DNA of 64,000 bases from Arthrobacter sp. Marseille-P9274 (GCF_946892675.1 NZ_CAMPOV010000002.1:186001-250000); one strand, 5' to 3'. Counted from the first letter of the stretch, positions 45,893 through 54,320 are shown. The notes: generated from the letters alone by a model not told the origin. Translations and numbers: made by a program.

Positions 45893-46624
45893 CTAGAGCG
45901 TCCAGGAGATCGGAGTGTTGAGGACCTCGGGGAACTTGCGTTCAACATAGTTCGCGTACTCGATGATGTGGTCGTGCATGGCGCTCGCAGCAGCGGTCGG
46001 ATCCTTGGCTGCGAGGGCCTCATAGATGGCCGCGTGCGCTTTGTGGACAGCGACCCTGCGGTGTTCCGGATAGTCGACGCCGATGGCCGTGCCGTCCAGC
46101 ATTCCCAGGAGGGTATCGATGAGGTGTCCGAACAGGGCGTTGCCGGAGTTGTGCGCGATGATGTCGTGGAACCGCTTGTTCATCTCCAGAAAGACCGATT
46201 CGTCCCCGACCTTGTCGAGCATGTGGTCCACGCTGTACTTCAGCTCCGCCAGCTGCTCCTCACCCATGCGCAGCGCCGCGAGCTGGGCCATCATCGGCTC
46301 CAGGGCCGTCCGGGCTTCGGTAATGGTGCGGAACGGGGCGTTCTCGAACTGCAGCAGCAGGGTCAGGGCGGTCGCGAGGCCGCTGCCGTCTGGCTGCTGG
46401 ACGACCGGACCTCCGCCAGGCCCGGGCTTCAGCACGATGATGCCCTGCAACTCCAGGAAGCGCAGCGATTCCCGCAAAGTCCCGCGCCCGATGTTGTACT
46501 CCTCCAGCATCACGCGCTCGGGAGGCAGCCGATCCCCCGGCTTGTTCCCCCTCTGCTGGATGTCGGCGACGATTCGCTTGGCCACCAGCACGGCCGTCTT
46601 CTGCGGCCGTAACGAGGTCTGCAT
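45893..46624 (-). CDS. FadR-type GntR regulator, copy 2
   Basis: 243 residues, the close paralogue of the regulator at 36420-37169. Identical long stretches include LKPGPGGGPVVQQPDGSGLA and the start of the FCD domain. The recognition helix (YNIGRGTLRESLRF versus YQIGRGTLRESLRF) differs at one residue, so both should bind the same DNA sites. Ligand-domain differences (DKVGDESV versus ERIGDENE) may allow different inducers. It lies upstream of the KstD-like gene and downstream of the ferredoxin reductase gene. Confidence 0.9.
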   Translation of the reverse strand: MQTSLRPQKTAVLVAKRIVADIQQRGNKPGDRLPPERVMLEEYNIGRGTLRESLRFLELQGIIVLKPGPGGGPVVQQPDGSGLATALTLLLQFENAPFRTITEARTALEPMMAQLAALRMGEEQLAELKYSVDHMLDKVGDESVFLEMNKRFHDIIAHNSGNALFGHLIDTLLGMLDGTAIGVDYPEHRRVAVHKAHAAIYEALAAKDPTAAASAMHDHIIEYANYVERKFPEVLNTPISWTL

Positions 46625-46666
46625 GGATCTCCTTCACAAACGGGGTTTTGGCGGCGCGGACGCCGT

Positions 46667-46693
46667 AATAATCGAATCATAAGTATAGTCCGA
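46667..46693 (-). promoter_or_regulatory. AT-rich patch before gntR copy 2
   Basis: TAATAATCGAATCATAAGTA, then TAGTC, 45-70 bases before the regulator start. The complement contains TTATGATTCG with the ATGAT core. Autoregulation is plausible. Confidence 0.5.
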
Positions 46694-46721
46694 CTATTAG
46701 ACTTCTCCGCGCCGCGGCCCG

Positions 46722-47990
46722 TCAGAAGATTGGTTCCAATTCCACCATCAATTTCTTGAGCGGCGTCCCCGCGTCCCCGGCCCTGTCGACCGGCACGTTG
46801 AGACCCTTGGCCAAGAGGGTCTTGACGGCCATGAAGTCGACGGGGTTATTGATGCAATCCACCGCAATGACTTGCCCGGCGCGGTAATAGACCACCGAGA
46901 ACTTCTCATCGGACATCGTGCCTCGCACCACCACCTGGTCGTGACCCGCCGAGAGTCCGGCCATCTGCAGTTTCAGATCGCCTTGGTCAGACCAGAACCA
47001 CGGCACCATGCGGTAGGCGACCTTGGAGCCCATGATCGTGGCGGCGGCGTTCCGCGCCTGTTCGACGGCGTTGTTGACGCTCTCGAGCCGCAAGCGCTCC
47101 GGCGCACCGTCGCGCGGCAGCGGATTCGGCATGTCTGCGCAGTCGCCAGCGGCCACGGTGGTGCCGTCAGAAGCCAGCGAATGCTCATCCACAACTATCC
47201 CGTTGCCGCAGGTCAACCCAAGGGATTCGGCGATCTCCGTCCGCGGAACAACCCCAATGCCGACCAGGACGACGTCGGCCGGCACGATTTGACCACCTTC
47301 GAGTTCGACGCCGGCGACCCGGCCGTTGCCGTCGCCGGCGAAGCGGACGATCCGCGCGTCCAACGTGACGTCCAGGCCTCGCGACCGGTGCGCTTCGAGG
47401 AAGAAGTCCGAAGTGGCCTCCCCCACCGCCCTGCCGATGAGCCTGGGGGCCGCTTCAAGGACAGATACCGTCTTGCCCAGCTTCCGGGCACTCGCCGCAG
47501 CCTCCAGCCCCACGAATCCGCCGCCTACCACTACGACGTTTTTCGCGCGTTCCAACCGCGCCTTCAAGTCGTCCGCATCGTCGGCGTCGCGCAGATAGAG
47601 CACTCCATCCAACTCCGCGCCATCGACGTGCAGCTGCCGCGGCCGGGCACCTGTCGTCAGCGCCAAGCGGCTGAAGGCGAACTGGCTGCCGGAAGCAGAC
47701 GTCGCCACGCCGGCGCCGTCGAGCCCCTTGTCGATCGAGACGATGCGCTCGCCCAGGACCAGTTGAATGTTGTTCTTCCCGTAGAAGTCCTGGGTCCGGT
47801 ACGCCAGCGTCTCCGGCGTGACGAGCCCCTGCAGGTAAGCCTTGGATAGGGGCGGACGCTGGTATGGGGGGTGCCGCTCCGCCCCGACGATGATGATGGG
47901 CGCCGCGTAGCCCAGCTCGCGGAGGGAGCTGGCAAGTTGCACACCAGCCTGTGAGGCCCCGACAATGAGGATCCCGCTGTTCTCGGACAT
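46722..47990 (-). CDS. Ferredoxin reductase, rubredoxin/putidaredoxin reductase type
   Basis: 422 residues. FAD binding is by GILIVGASQAGVQLASSLRE, NAD binding by NVVVVGGGFVGLEAAASAR, and the third flavin motif is TVAAGDCADMPN. ERHPPYQRPPLSKAYL is typical of reductases that serve P450 and ring-hydroxylase ferredoxins. It follows the 2Fe-2S ferredoxin gene by five bases. It would pass NADH electrons through the ferredoxin to the P450 encoded 1 kb upstream. Confidence 0.93.
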   Translation of the reverse strand: MSENSGILIVGASQAGVQLASSLRELGYAAPIIIVGAERHPPYQRPPLSKAYLQGLVTPETLAYRTQDFYGKNNIQLVLGERIVSIDKGLDGAGVATSASGSQFAFSRLALTTGARPRQLHVDGAELDGVLYLRDADDADDLKARLERAKNVVVVGGGFVGLEAAASARKLGKTVSVLEAAPRLIGRAVGEATSDFFLEAHRSRGLDVTLDARIVRFAGDGNGRVAGVELEGGQIVPADVVLVGIGVVPRTEIAESLGLTCGNGIVVDEHSLASDGTTVAAGDCADMPNPLPRDGAPERLRLESVNNAVEQARNAAATIMGSKVAYRMVPWFWSDQGDLKLQMAGLSAGHDQVVVRGTMSDEKFSVVYYRAGQVIAVDCINNPVDFMAVKTLLAKGLNVPVDRAGDAGTPLKKLMVELEPIF

Positions 47991-47995
47991 GGTGA

Positions 47996-48316
47996 TCAGA
48001 CCTGGCTTTCCGGCGTTTCGACGTAAACGTGGTCGCCCTCTTCGAGCTTCAGCTGGCACGATAGCCGCGAGTTGCTGCGACGCTCCTCGGTGGTGCCGTC
48101 GAGCATCTCATCCTCGAGTTCGCTCATGGCTGTCAGCCCTTCCAGATCCTCCTCACGGACGAAGACGTGGCAGGTGGAGCAAGCCAAGGATCCGCCACAA
48201 TCGGCCACGATTCCGGGGAGCCCGTTTCGTACCGCGATCTCCATTACGGAGTCCCCGGCATTGCCACCGAGAACATTGACATCGCCCGCAGCCGATGCAT
48301 AGGTCACCTTTGGCAT
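47996..48316 (-). CDS. 2Fe-2S ferredoxin, putidaredoxin/adrenodoxin type
   Basis: 106 residues. Ligands are visible in ADCGGSLACSTCHVFV (C-x5-C-x2-C) and the late Cys in SRLSCQLKLEEG. Both motifs are specific for ferredoxins of bacterial P450 systems. The start at 48316 is normal, and the gene is coupled to the reductase gene. An AT-rich patch lies upstream. Together with a 3Fe-4S ferredoxin at 50528, the P450 has two candidate electron donors. Confidence 0.94.
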   Translation of the reverse strand: MPKVTYASAAGDVNVLGGNAGDSVMEIAVRNGLPGIVADCGGSLACSTCHVFVREEDLEGLTAMSELEDEMLDGTTEERRSNSRLSCQLKLEEGDHVYVETPESQV

Positions 48317-48349
48317 AGTCTTTCCCTTTCCATCCGGAAGATTGCCCAA

Positions 48350-48378
48350 TTCATGATCATGATTGTAACTATAATTGG
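48350..48378 (-). promoter_or_regulatory. AT-rich patch before the ferredoxin-reductase operon
   Basis: TTCATGATCATGATTGTAAC, then TATAATTGG. It holds two overlapping CATGAT cores, and TCATGATCATGA is a near-palindrome. It lies 34-62 bases before the ferredoxin start, so it is a likely operator or promoter. Confidence 0.55.
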
Positions 48379-48427
48379 CGGAATGCAAAAGGGGTGCCGC
48401 GAAGTTTCGCCCAAGGAGCCGCGACGC

Positions 48428-48958
48428 CTATGCTGCAGAGAATCTGACCGGTTCCAGAAGTTCGCCGATTGCATAGACGCCGTTGAAGACCTCAACGCCG
48501 GCCGGCAACAGCTGCGCCTCCCACTGCTCCCAACCTTCCGGGAGGCGGTCCGCACCCGGCCCGACCGGGACCAGCGTTGCCAACTCGATGCGGTGCTCCC
48601 TGTCGGGCCAGTGTTCGGCGTCGATCACCGTCAGCACCGCCCCTGCCTCTCGGAACTCGATCCAGGGGTCGACGATCATCACGAAGAGCATGCCCCCGTG
48701 CCCCTTGTACCGGAGGTCACCCCGGTACTTGACGAGCCCTTTGCGGCGTGCCGGATCGTAGCCCGAGGCGTCGTCCAGCTCGAAGAAGTAGACCCCGTGT
48801 CCGGTGTCCGTGGCGCCATAGCCCGCGCCCCTCCGGCCGTCCGGCATGGAGTCGATGTAACGCGTGAAGCTGCCCTTGACCCCCCAGGAAAGTCCCGCGC
48901 GGTTCACTGGCTCGTCCATGCTCGGCACCTGTGGGGCATTCATACTAATATCCGTCAT
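48428..48958 (-). CDS. HtaA-domain protein, not exported
   Basis: About 176 residues from the ATG at 48958; the ATG at 48943 is an equal option and no ribosome site decides. LSWGVKGSFTRYIDSMPDG, GATDTGHGVYFFELDD, LVKYRGDLRYKGHGGMLFV and DPWIEFREAGAVLTV form one HtaA domain. HtaA domains bind haem on the surface of corynebacteria. This one has no signal peptide, stands alone and lies between the P450 and its ferredoxin genes. It may bind haem, or a hydrophobic substrate, inside the cell. Function is unproven. Confidence 0.75.
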   Translation of the reverse strand: MTDISMNAPQVPSMDEPVNRAGLSWGVKGSFTRYIDSMPDGRRGAGYGATDTGHGVYFFELDDASGYDPARRKGLVKYRGDLRYKGHGGMLFVMIVDPWIEFREAGAVLTVIDAEHWPDREHRIELATLVPVGPGADRLPEGWEQWEAQLLPAGVEVFNGVYAIGELLEPVRFSAA

Positions 48959-49049
48959 CCTCTTCGATGTCTTTAAGCGCGGCCGGACCGCCGCCCGGAA
49001 AGGGCAGCAGTCCGGATCGCCCGCCCGCCCCGCGTGCCGGAGCAGATTG

Positions 49050-50315
49050 CTAGAGCCGCTCTTCCAGCAGGCGCTTGCCCGGGGTGAACGTCGCCGGCAG
49101 CTTGTCAAACCCCGTGTTGACTCCCTGCCGCGGGTAACGGACCACATTGGCATGGTCCACCTTGTAGTCCGGCATGCGTTCCAGGACCTGCGTCAGTATG
49201 GTCTTAGCCATGAGGCGGCCCAGATGGGAACCGGCACACCGGTGGCTGCCCACCCCGAAGGACATGTGGCGGTTCGGCATGCGCTCGATGTCCACCTCGT
49301 CCGGGTTATCGAAACCACCGGCGGCGTCGCGGTTGCCCGAGGACCAGGCGAGCAGCGCCCGGTCCCCCTTCTTGATCTTGACGCCATGGAAGTCCGCGTC
49401 CTTGCCGACAGTCCGGGCCAGGGCTTGAGTCGGCGAGAAGAAGCGCAGGAACTCTTCAACGGCGTTCTGCATCAGGTCGGGATTGTCGATCAGCCGCTGC
49501 CGCACATCCGGGTTCGCGGACAGCCACTCGAGCGTCTGGCCGCTGAGGGAGGCCACGGTGCCAACGCCGCCGGAGATGATCAAGTCGACCATGTTCAGCA
49601 CTTCTTCCTCGGTGATCGGCCTGCCGCCGATCTCGTGGCTGAGGATGAAGCTGATCGGATCGTCTCCGGGGTTGCGCTTGCGCTCCGCGATGACCGCCTT
49701 CACCCTCTCGGTAAGCGCGGGGATCTCCTCCTGCGTGACCTTGATGTATTCGGGGCTGCCCAGAGGAGCCGAGAGGACCTTGCGGTGGGCGAAGGAGTAT
49801 CGGCGCCAGTCCTCGACCGGCAGGGACAGCCAGTCGATCGTGATGATGGAGGGGATGCCAGTCAGCGTCGCGAAGTCAGCCTCTCCGTTTTCAATGATTT
49901 CGTCGATGAACAGGGTGGTGTACTTCTCCACCATCGGCCGCATGGCCTCGACCCGCGAGGGCGTGAGCAGCTGGTTCATGATCCGGCGGTACGGCATGGA
50001 CGCCGGCGGGTCGAGGTCGATGGGGAAATGCTCGGTGATCGGGCGCTTGGGGATCAGGATGGCCTGGCCTTCGCCGCCGTGGGGACTGCGAGCCGAGGAG
50101 AACATCTCGTCGTCGCGGGCGGCATCGAAGATCGCCTCGTACCCGCTCAGCACCCAGTAGCCGCCCCACGCCTCAGTCCAGGTGATCGGACCTTTGGACC
50201 GCATCCTGCGATAGCTCGCCACCGGATCCTTGCCGTGCTCGTCCGCGTTGTGATCGAAGTCGACGACCGGGCGATCGGTCCGTGCCGCTGCCTCAACGAC
50301 CGTTTGCTCTGTCAT
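49050..50315 (-). CDS. Cytochrome P450
   Basis: 421 residues, complete. The haem ligand is Cys360 in FGVGSHRCAG, the E-x-x-R pair is Glu288/Arg291 and MPYRRIMNQLLTP marks the C-helix. In the oxygen-binding I-helix the usual A/G-G-x-D/E-T reads G249-G-V-G252-T253: the acidic residue is replaced by Gly. The size, ferredoxins and reductase nearby fit a soluble class I bacterial enzyme. It probably hydroxylates the cyclic substrate. An AT-rich patch lies upstream, and a 3Fe-4S ferredoxin gene is divergent. Confidence 0.95.
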   Translation of the reverse strand: MTEQTVVEAAARTDRPVVDFDHNADEHGKDPVASYRRMRSKGPITWTEAWGGYWVLSGYEAIFDAARDDEMFSSARSPHGGEGQAILIPKRPITEHFPIDLDPPASMPYRRIMNQLLTPSRVEAMRPMVEKYTTLFIDEIIENGEADFATLTGIPSIITIDWLSLPVEDWRRYSFAHRKVLSAPLGSPEYIKVTQEEIPALTERVKAVIAERKRNPGDDPISFILSHEIGGRPITEEEVLNMVDLIISGGVGTVASLSGQTLEWLSANPDVRQRLIDNPDLMQNAVEEFLRFFSPTQALARTVGKDADFHGVKIKKGDRALLAWSSGNRDAAGGFDNPDEVDIERMPNRHMSFGVGSHRCAGSHLGRLMAKTILTQVLERMPDYKVDHANVVRYPRQGVNTGFDKLPATFTPGKRLLEERL

Positions 50316-50390
50316 GGAACTCCCCTTTACTTCCGGCTTCGCGATTCGCGCGACCCAGAGGACCCGGCGTCCGCAGCGAAACTCGTCCTT

Positions 50391-50418
50391 GTATCTACTA
50401 ATTATTATAATAGAATCG
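50391..50418. promoter_or_regulatory. AT-rich divergent promoter of P450 and ferredoxin
   Basis: GTATCTACTAATTATTATAA, then TAGAATCG. It is the most AT-rich patch in the window and contains TATTATAATA, but not the ATGAT core. It lies 76 bases before the P450 and 110 before the 3Fe-4S ferredoxin. Confidence 0.5.
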
Positions 50419-50527
50419 AGATTAAGCCCAGTCTAGGGGTCCGCCATCAGATTTCGCGAACGTTTTTCGGTGCGGACCGCGAGACCGGCCCACCACCGTT
50501 CGGGTAGGACAACCAGAAGGAGTACCG

Positions 50528-50725
50528 ATGCGCATTGAACTTGACCGCAACGTCTGCCAGGGACACGGCGTTTGCCAGATGACCGCCGCGAACCTGTTCA
50601 CGCTCTCCGACGACGACGGCCTGGCAATCCAACCCCCGAACCCGATCGACCCGCAGTTCCAGGATGAGGGACGCCTGGCCACCGCCAGCTGCCCGGAACG
50701 CGCCCTCAGCGTCATCGAAGACTAG
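50528..50725 (+). CDS. 3Fe-4S ferredoxin of P450 type
   Basis: 65 residues with the ligand pattern CQGHGVC, where the second of four usual cysteines is replaced (C-x2-H-G-x-C), and a distant Cys-Pro in ASCPERAL. This is the standard small actinobacterial P450 ferredoxin. AGAAGGAG precedes the ATG. It is divergent from the P450 gene, which it most likely serves. Confidence 0.94.
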   Translation: MRIELDRNVCQGHGVCQMTAANLFTLSDDDGLAIQPPNPIDPQFQDEGRLATASCPERALSVIED

Positions 50726-50730
50726 CGGGA

Positions 50731-50760
50731 CGGCGGCGGGTCGGATACGGTCCGCCGCCG
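50731..50760 (+). terminator. Hairpin after the 3Fe-4S ferredoxin gene
   Basis: CGGCGGCGG (50731-50739) pairs with CCGCCGCCG (50752-50760), directly after the stop codon. Confidence 0.65.
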
Positions 50761-51453
50761 CATCCGGGACACCTCGCACGCTAGCCTCAGTGGTCTTGGC
50801 TACAGCCGAGGACCGTGGCCGTTGCCGGGCCATGCCGCACTGGCAATGCCGAACCAATCAAGACGCCGGCTCGGGGCTCCTCATCGCTGGTCAGGCCTCG
50901 CATTGGCGAGCTGATCCCGTCGAGCCTAATAGGCCGGAAATTGAGCGAATCGAGTTCCAGGTTGCCCGCCAGACGGACGTTTCGCTGCCCGCGGGACGTC
51001 GACCCCTTACCCAGACGAACACATCGGAGTGCCCTGGACCTACCGCTCCGCAGGGACATCAGGTGGCTCGTTCCGGTGGCATTTACCGCGAAACGCAGGT
51101 CTGGTCGAGGCTCGGCCCGCCCCGGCACGACGAAACCCTGCCCTAAGGGCCCGCGCCAGGCGAACAATCTCGAGGGCAGGATCGGCGCCTCCACCCGGTT
51201 CCCCGAACGCGGCCAGGGGCCGTTGCCTTCCGTATCGAAAACGTCGGTTGCTCCCGTATCGCGCCAGCCAGGCACCCGGAGGACTACCGGTCGACGGCGG
51301 CGGTCCGGCCGCACCGATCACGCGGGGCGCCCATCACCGCTTGATCGATCACGACCGCACTTGGTGAGCGCATCATTGATAGATCGTGGAATGCCGGGAA
51401 ACGTCGGGCCTCGCCATACATGGCTCAACCGGACCAGGAAGGGCGCCTCGGAT
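50761..51453. other. Intergenic stretch before the insertion sequence
   Basis: About 690 bases without a supported gene. Long frames on both strands are Arg/Pro/Gly-rich, lack ribosome sites and match no family I know. It may be decayed sequence next to the insertion. Confidence 0.6.
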
Positions 51454-51492
51454 TGAACTGGTCCCCTGAAGCTGGACTGGGTAATTAAGAGC

Positions 51493-52155
51493 CTAAACCT
51501 TGAGGGCCTGAGCACGGTATTGCACCGGGCTCAGGCCCTCGAGCTTTGTGGAGATCCTTTCGGTGTTGTACCAGCGGATGTATTCGTGGATGGCTGATGT
51601 GAGTGCGCCGGTGCTGAGGAATCGGACATGGTGGAAGAGCTCTTCCTTGAGGTGTCCGAAGAAGTTTTCCATCACTGCGTTGTCGTAGCAGTTGCCCTTG
51701 CGGGACATCGATTGGATGGCGTTGGCGCCCTGCAGGAGTCTCCGCCATGAGGCGTGCTGGTATTGGAATCCCTGGTCTGAGTGCACGATCGGTTTCTGCC
51801 CATACTCGAGCGTTGCCAGCGCCATACGCAGTGAGGTGTTGGTGAGCGCCAGGTTCGGGGACAGGCCGACGGTGTAGGAGAGGATCTGCCGGTCGAAAAG
51901 GTCCATGACGGGTGAGAGGTAGAGTTTTCGACCGTCGACTCTGAACTCGGTCACATCCGTTACCCACTTCTGCCCGTATCTGCCGTGGTTCTTTGTGAAG
52001 ATGGTCGTGGCAGCGCTCTTGACTGCTTCCTTCGGGTCGGGAGCCCTGAGTCGGGCCTGGTGGTAGAAGAACGTCGAACGGGCCAAGCCGGCGACCTGCA
52101 GCAGAACCGGCAGCGAAAAGTCGGCCTTGAGGGCGATGATGGCCTGAACCTTCAC
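51493..52155 (-). CDS. IS3-family transposase OrfB, internally deleted
   Basis: 220 residues instead of the usual 280-290. The DDE residues are present: Asp in KWVTDVTEF, Asp in VHSDQGFQY and Glu in NAVMENFFGHLKEE, with SMSRKGNCYDN between. However, HGRYG, which normally opens a 60-70 residue stretch (YRRI, then the KY-Y-G and PN regions), is joined directly to QKWVTDV near base 51973. The frame is kept. The protein is therefore probably inactive or impaired. GTG start overlaps the OrfA stop. Confidence 0.88.
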   Translation of the reverse strand: MKVQAIIALKADFSLPVLLQVAGLARSTFFYHQARLRAPDPKEAVKSAATTIFTKNHGRYGQKWVTDVTEFRVDGRKLYLSPVMDLFDRQILSYTVGLSPNLALTNTSLRMALATLEYGQKPIVHSDQGFQYQHASWRRLLQGANAIQSMSRKGNCYDNAVMENFFGHLKEELFHHVRFLSTGALTSAIHEYIRWYNTERISTKLEGLSPVQYRAQALKV

Positions 52156-52640
52156 CGTTGTTTTGGTGCCCTCAAGGCCCGCAATTTTCCCAGGTAGGCC
52201 ACTTCCGCCCGCAGCCGTTCATTCTCCCGGCGCAGCCGCTCCAGTTCAGATGGCTCCGCCGGCGGTGGAGCGCCGGGCTTCCTCGGTCTGCCTTTAGGCT
52301 TCGGACGCAGGGCGTCCGCGCCCTGGCGGTGATATACCCGTACCCATGTCTCGAGCAGACGAGGTGAGGACAGGTCCGCCTCAGCCGCGAGGTCCGAAGC
52401 GCTCTCACCGGCCAGGAACTTCTCTACCAAGGCGAGCTTAAACTCGAACGAGTACGCCTTTTTTGTCGGTTTGCCCACGAGCGCTCCTCGACCATGGATC
52501 CTCCACCGCCGATAAAGGTGCCTAACCGGCCAGCGGGCCACGCCCAGTATGGTTGCGGTCGCCGTATCTGCGATGCCCTTCTCGAACCACGCTACAGCGG
52601 CCTCCCGCTGCACAACCGACAACGAACTACGTGCATACAT
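52152..52640 (-). CDS. IS3-family transposase OrfA (IS150 type)
   Basis: 162 residues with two helix-turn-helix segments (FEKGIADTATATILGVARW and FLAGESASDLAAEADLSSPR) and a C-terminal leucine-zipper helix (SELERLRRENERLRAEVAYL), as usual for IS150-group OrfA. It appears intact and could still bind the element's ends. Confidence 0.88.
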   Translation of the reverse strand: MYARSSLSVVQREAAVAWFEKGIADTATATILGVARWPVRHLYRRWRIHGRGALVGKPTKKAYSFEFKLALVEKFLAGESASDLAAEADLSSPRLLETWVRVYHRQGADALRPKPKGRPRKPGAPPPAEPSELERLRRENERLRAEVAYLGKLRALRAPKQR

Positions 52641-52736
52641 AAAAGTGCTCCCCGGATGTCGGAACTGAATTTCTCAGTCCAACTTCCGGGGAGCACTTCA
52701 GATCTCCCGACGGCGCCCTTCCCGTAGCTGCCGCGC

Positions 52737-54212
52737 CTACGGAAGCTGGATGAGTTTAGTTTCGTGGAACTCGTCAAATCCTTCGATGCCGCCTTCGCGG
52801 CCGAGGCCGGACTGCTTGTAGCCGCCGAAGGGCTGCAGCACGTTCATGCCCCAGGAGTTGACGGAGATCTGTCCGGTGCGCACCTGTCGGGCGATCGCTT
52901 CGGCGGTGGCACCGTCACCGGCGAACACTGCGCCGGAGAGCCCGTACTCGGTGCCGTTGGCGATCTGTACGGCCTCCTCGATGGTGTCGAACGGGATGAC
53001 CGAGAGCACGGGGCCGAAGATCTCCTCCTGTGCGATCCGCATGTCCGGGGTGACGTCGGCAAACAGAGTCGGCTCGACGTACCACCCGGTTTCCAGATGC
53101 TTCGGCCGGCCGCCGCCGGTGACCAGGCGCGCGCCCTCGGCCTTGCCGATTTCGATGTAGTTCTCCACGCGCTCGCGCTGGCGCTCGGCCGCCAGCGGGC
53201 CCAGCACGGTGTCCGACTCGCGCGGGTCGCCGATCTTCAGGCTCTCCATCACGGCCTTGATTCGCTCGACCACCTCGTCCTGGCGCGAGCGCGGGACCAG
53301 GATCCGGGTCAGGGCGGCACAGACCTGGCCGGAATGCCCGACACCGTAGAACACCAGTTCCGGGAACACCGTGTCCAGGTCGACATCATCGGTCAGGATG
53401 GCCGCGGACTTCCCGCCCAGTTCCAACGTAACGCGGGCGATCCGTTCGGCCGCGATGCCCATGATCTTCCGGCCCGCGGCGGTGCTGCCGGTGAAAGTAA
53501 TCATGTCGACGTCCTTGTGCCGGACCAAGTACTCCCCGACCTCGCGGCCTGCGGGCAGAAGGCTGATCACGCCCTCGGGAAGTCCGGCTGCCTCCAGCGC
53601 CTCGGCAAAGATCATCATGCTCACCGGCCCTTCCGGCGCCGGCTTGACAACCACCGTGCACCCGGCGGCCAGGGCCGGGGCGAACTTCAGCGATGCCGTA
53701 GCCACGGGGCCGTTCCAAGGCAGGACCGTAGCGACAACGCCGATGGGCTCGCGGACTAGGCGCCCCTGGCCACCCGGCCAGGAACGCTCTTCCTCGAAGC
53801 TGAACCGCTCGTGCAGGGTGACCACGTCCTCCCACACCTTGACCGCGTTGTCATGGAAGGCCGTGCTGGCCGCTGCCGGAGCACCGATCTCGGCAGTAAA
53901 TGCCGCAGACATTTCCGGGATGCGCTTCTTGACCTCTTCCCCGACGCGGGCCAGCACTGCGGCACGTTCTGCCGGGCTCATGCGCGGCCAAGGGCCCGCA
54001 TCGAAGGCCTTGCGCGCTGCCGCTACGGCCGCATCCATGTCCGCTTCCTGTGCATCCGGGACCGTTGCGATCACCTGGCCGGTCATCGGCGACACGACCT
54101 CGATCACGCTGTCGCTGGACGGTTTGACCCACTGGCCCCCGATGAAGAGCCGGTCAAAACTACGCAGCCTTTGGGATGCCTCTGCCGATACCGCCGAAGT
54201 TGCTGTTGTCAT
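52737..54212 (-). CDS. NAD(P)-dependent aldehyde dehydrogenase
   Basis: 491 residues from the ATG at 54212 with AGGAG upstream. ATVLPWNGP, FTGSTAAGRKI, Glu in LELGGKSA, nucleophile Cys in GHSGQVCAAL and EEIFGPVLSV are intact. It oxidises an aldehyde of the pathway to the acid that the CoA-transferase could activate. It is divergent from the GMC oxidoreductase operon, and the two share a 389 bp spacer with several candidate sites. Its stop is 37 bp from the IS end. Confidence 0.92.
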   Translation of the reverse strand: MTTATSAVSAEASQRLRSFDRLFIGGQWVKPSSDSVIEVVSPMTGQVIATVPDAQEADMDAAVAAARKAFDAGPWPRMSPAERAAVLARVGEEVKKRIPEMSAAFTAEIGAPAAASTAFHDNAVKVWEDVVTLHERFSFEEERSWPGGQGRLVREPIGVVATVLPWNGPVATASLKFAPALAAGCTVVVKPAPEGPVSMMIFAEALEAAGLPEGVISLLPAGREVGEYLVRHKDVDMITFTGSTAAGRKIMGIAAERIARVTLELGGKSAAILTDDVDLDTVFPELVFYGVGHSGQVCAALTRILVPRSRQDEVVERIKAVMESLKIGDPRESDTVLGPLAAERQRERVENYIEIGKAEGARLVTGGGRPKHLETGWYVEPTLFADVTPDMRIAQEEIFGPVLSVIPFDTIEEAVQIANGTEYGLSGAVFAGDGATAEAIARQVRTGQISVNSWGMNVLQPFGGYKQSGLGREGGIEGFDEFHETKLIQLP

Positions 54213-54320
54213 TTCTGCTCCTAACCTCCAAAACGCTTCCCTGACTCGCGAGGCGCCAAATCCGCGCCCCCGCGACCTCACTTGGCCGTGAGGACGGGTG
54301 ATCCCCGGCGGCAACGCGCA

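Larger units (their letters stand above)
51454..52700 (-). mobile_element. IS3-family (IS150-like) insertion sequence with internal deletion
   Basis: The 36-base ends at 51454-51489 and 52665-52700 are imperfect inverted repeats (TGAACTGGTCCCCTGAAG versus TGAAGTGCTCCCCGGAAG read inward, then TGGACTG in both). A 3-bp GAT flanks both sides, which fits the short target duplication of IS3 elements. Two overlapping frames encode OrfA and OrfB. The total of about 1,250 bp is short for IS150-type elements, in line with a deletion in OrfB. The insertion sits between the P450 ferredoxin and an aldehyde dehydrogenase gene. Confidence 0.88.

Noticed and set aside
50787-51314. A 175-residue reverse-strand frame in the gap after the P450 ferredoxin
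   Set aside because: It has an Arg/Gly/Pro-rich composition and no ribosome site or family motif; overlapping frames on the other strand are equally long.
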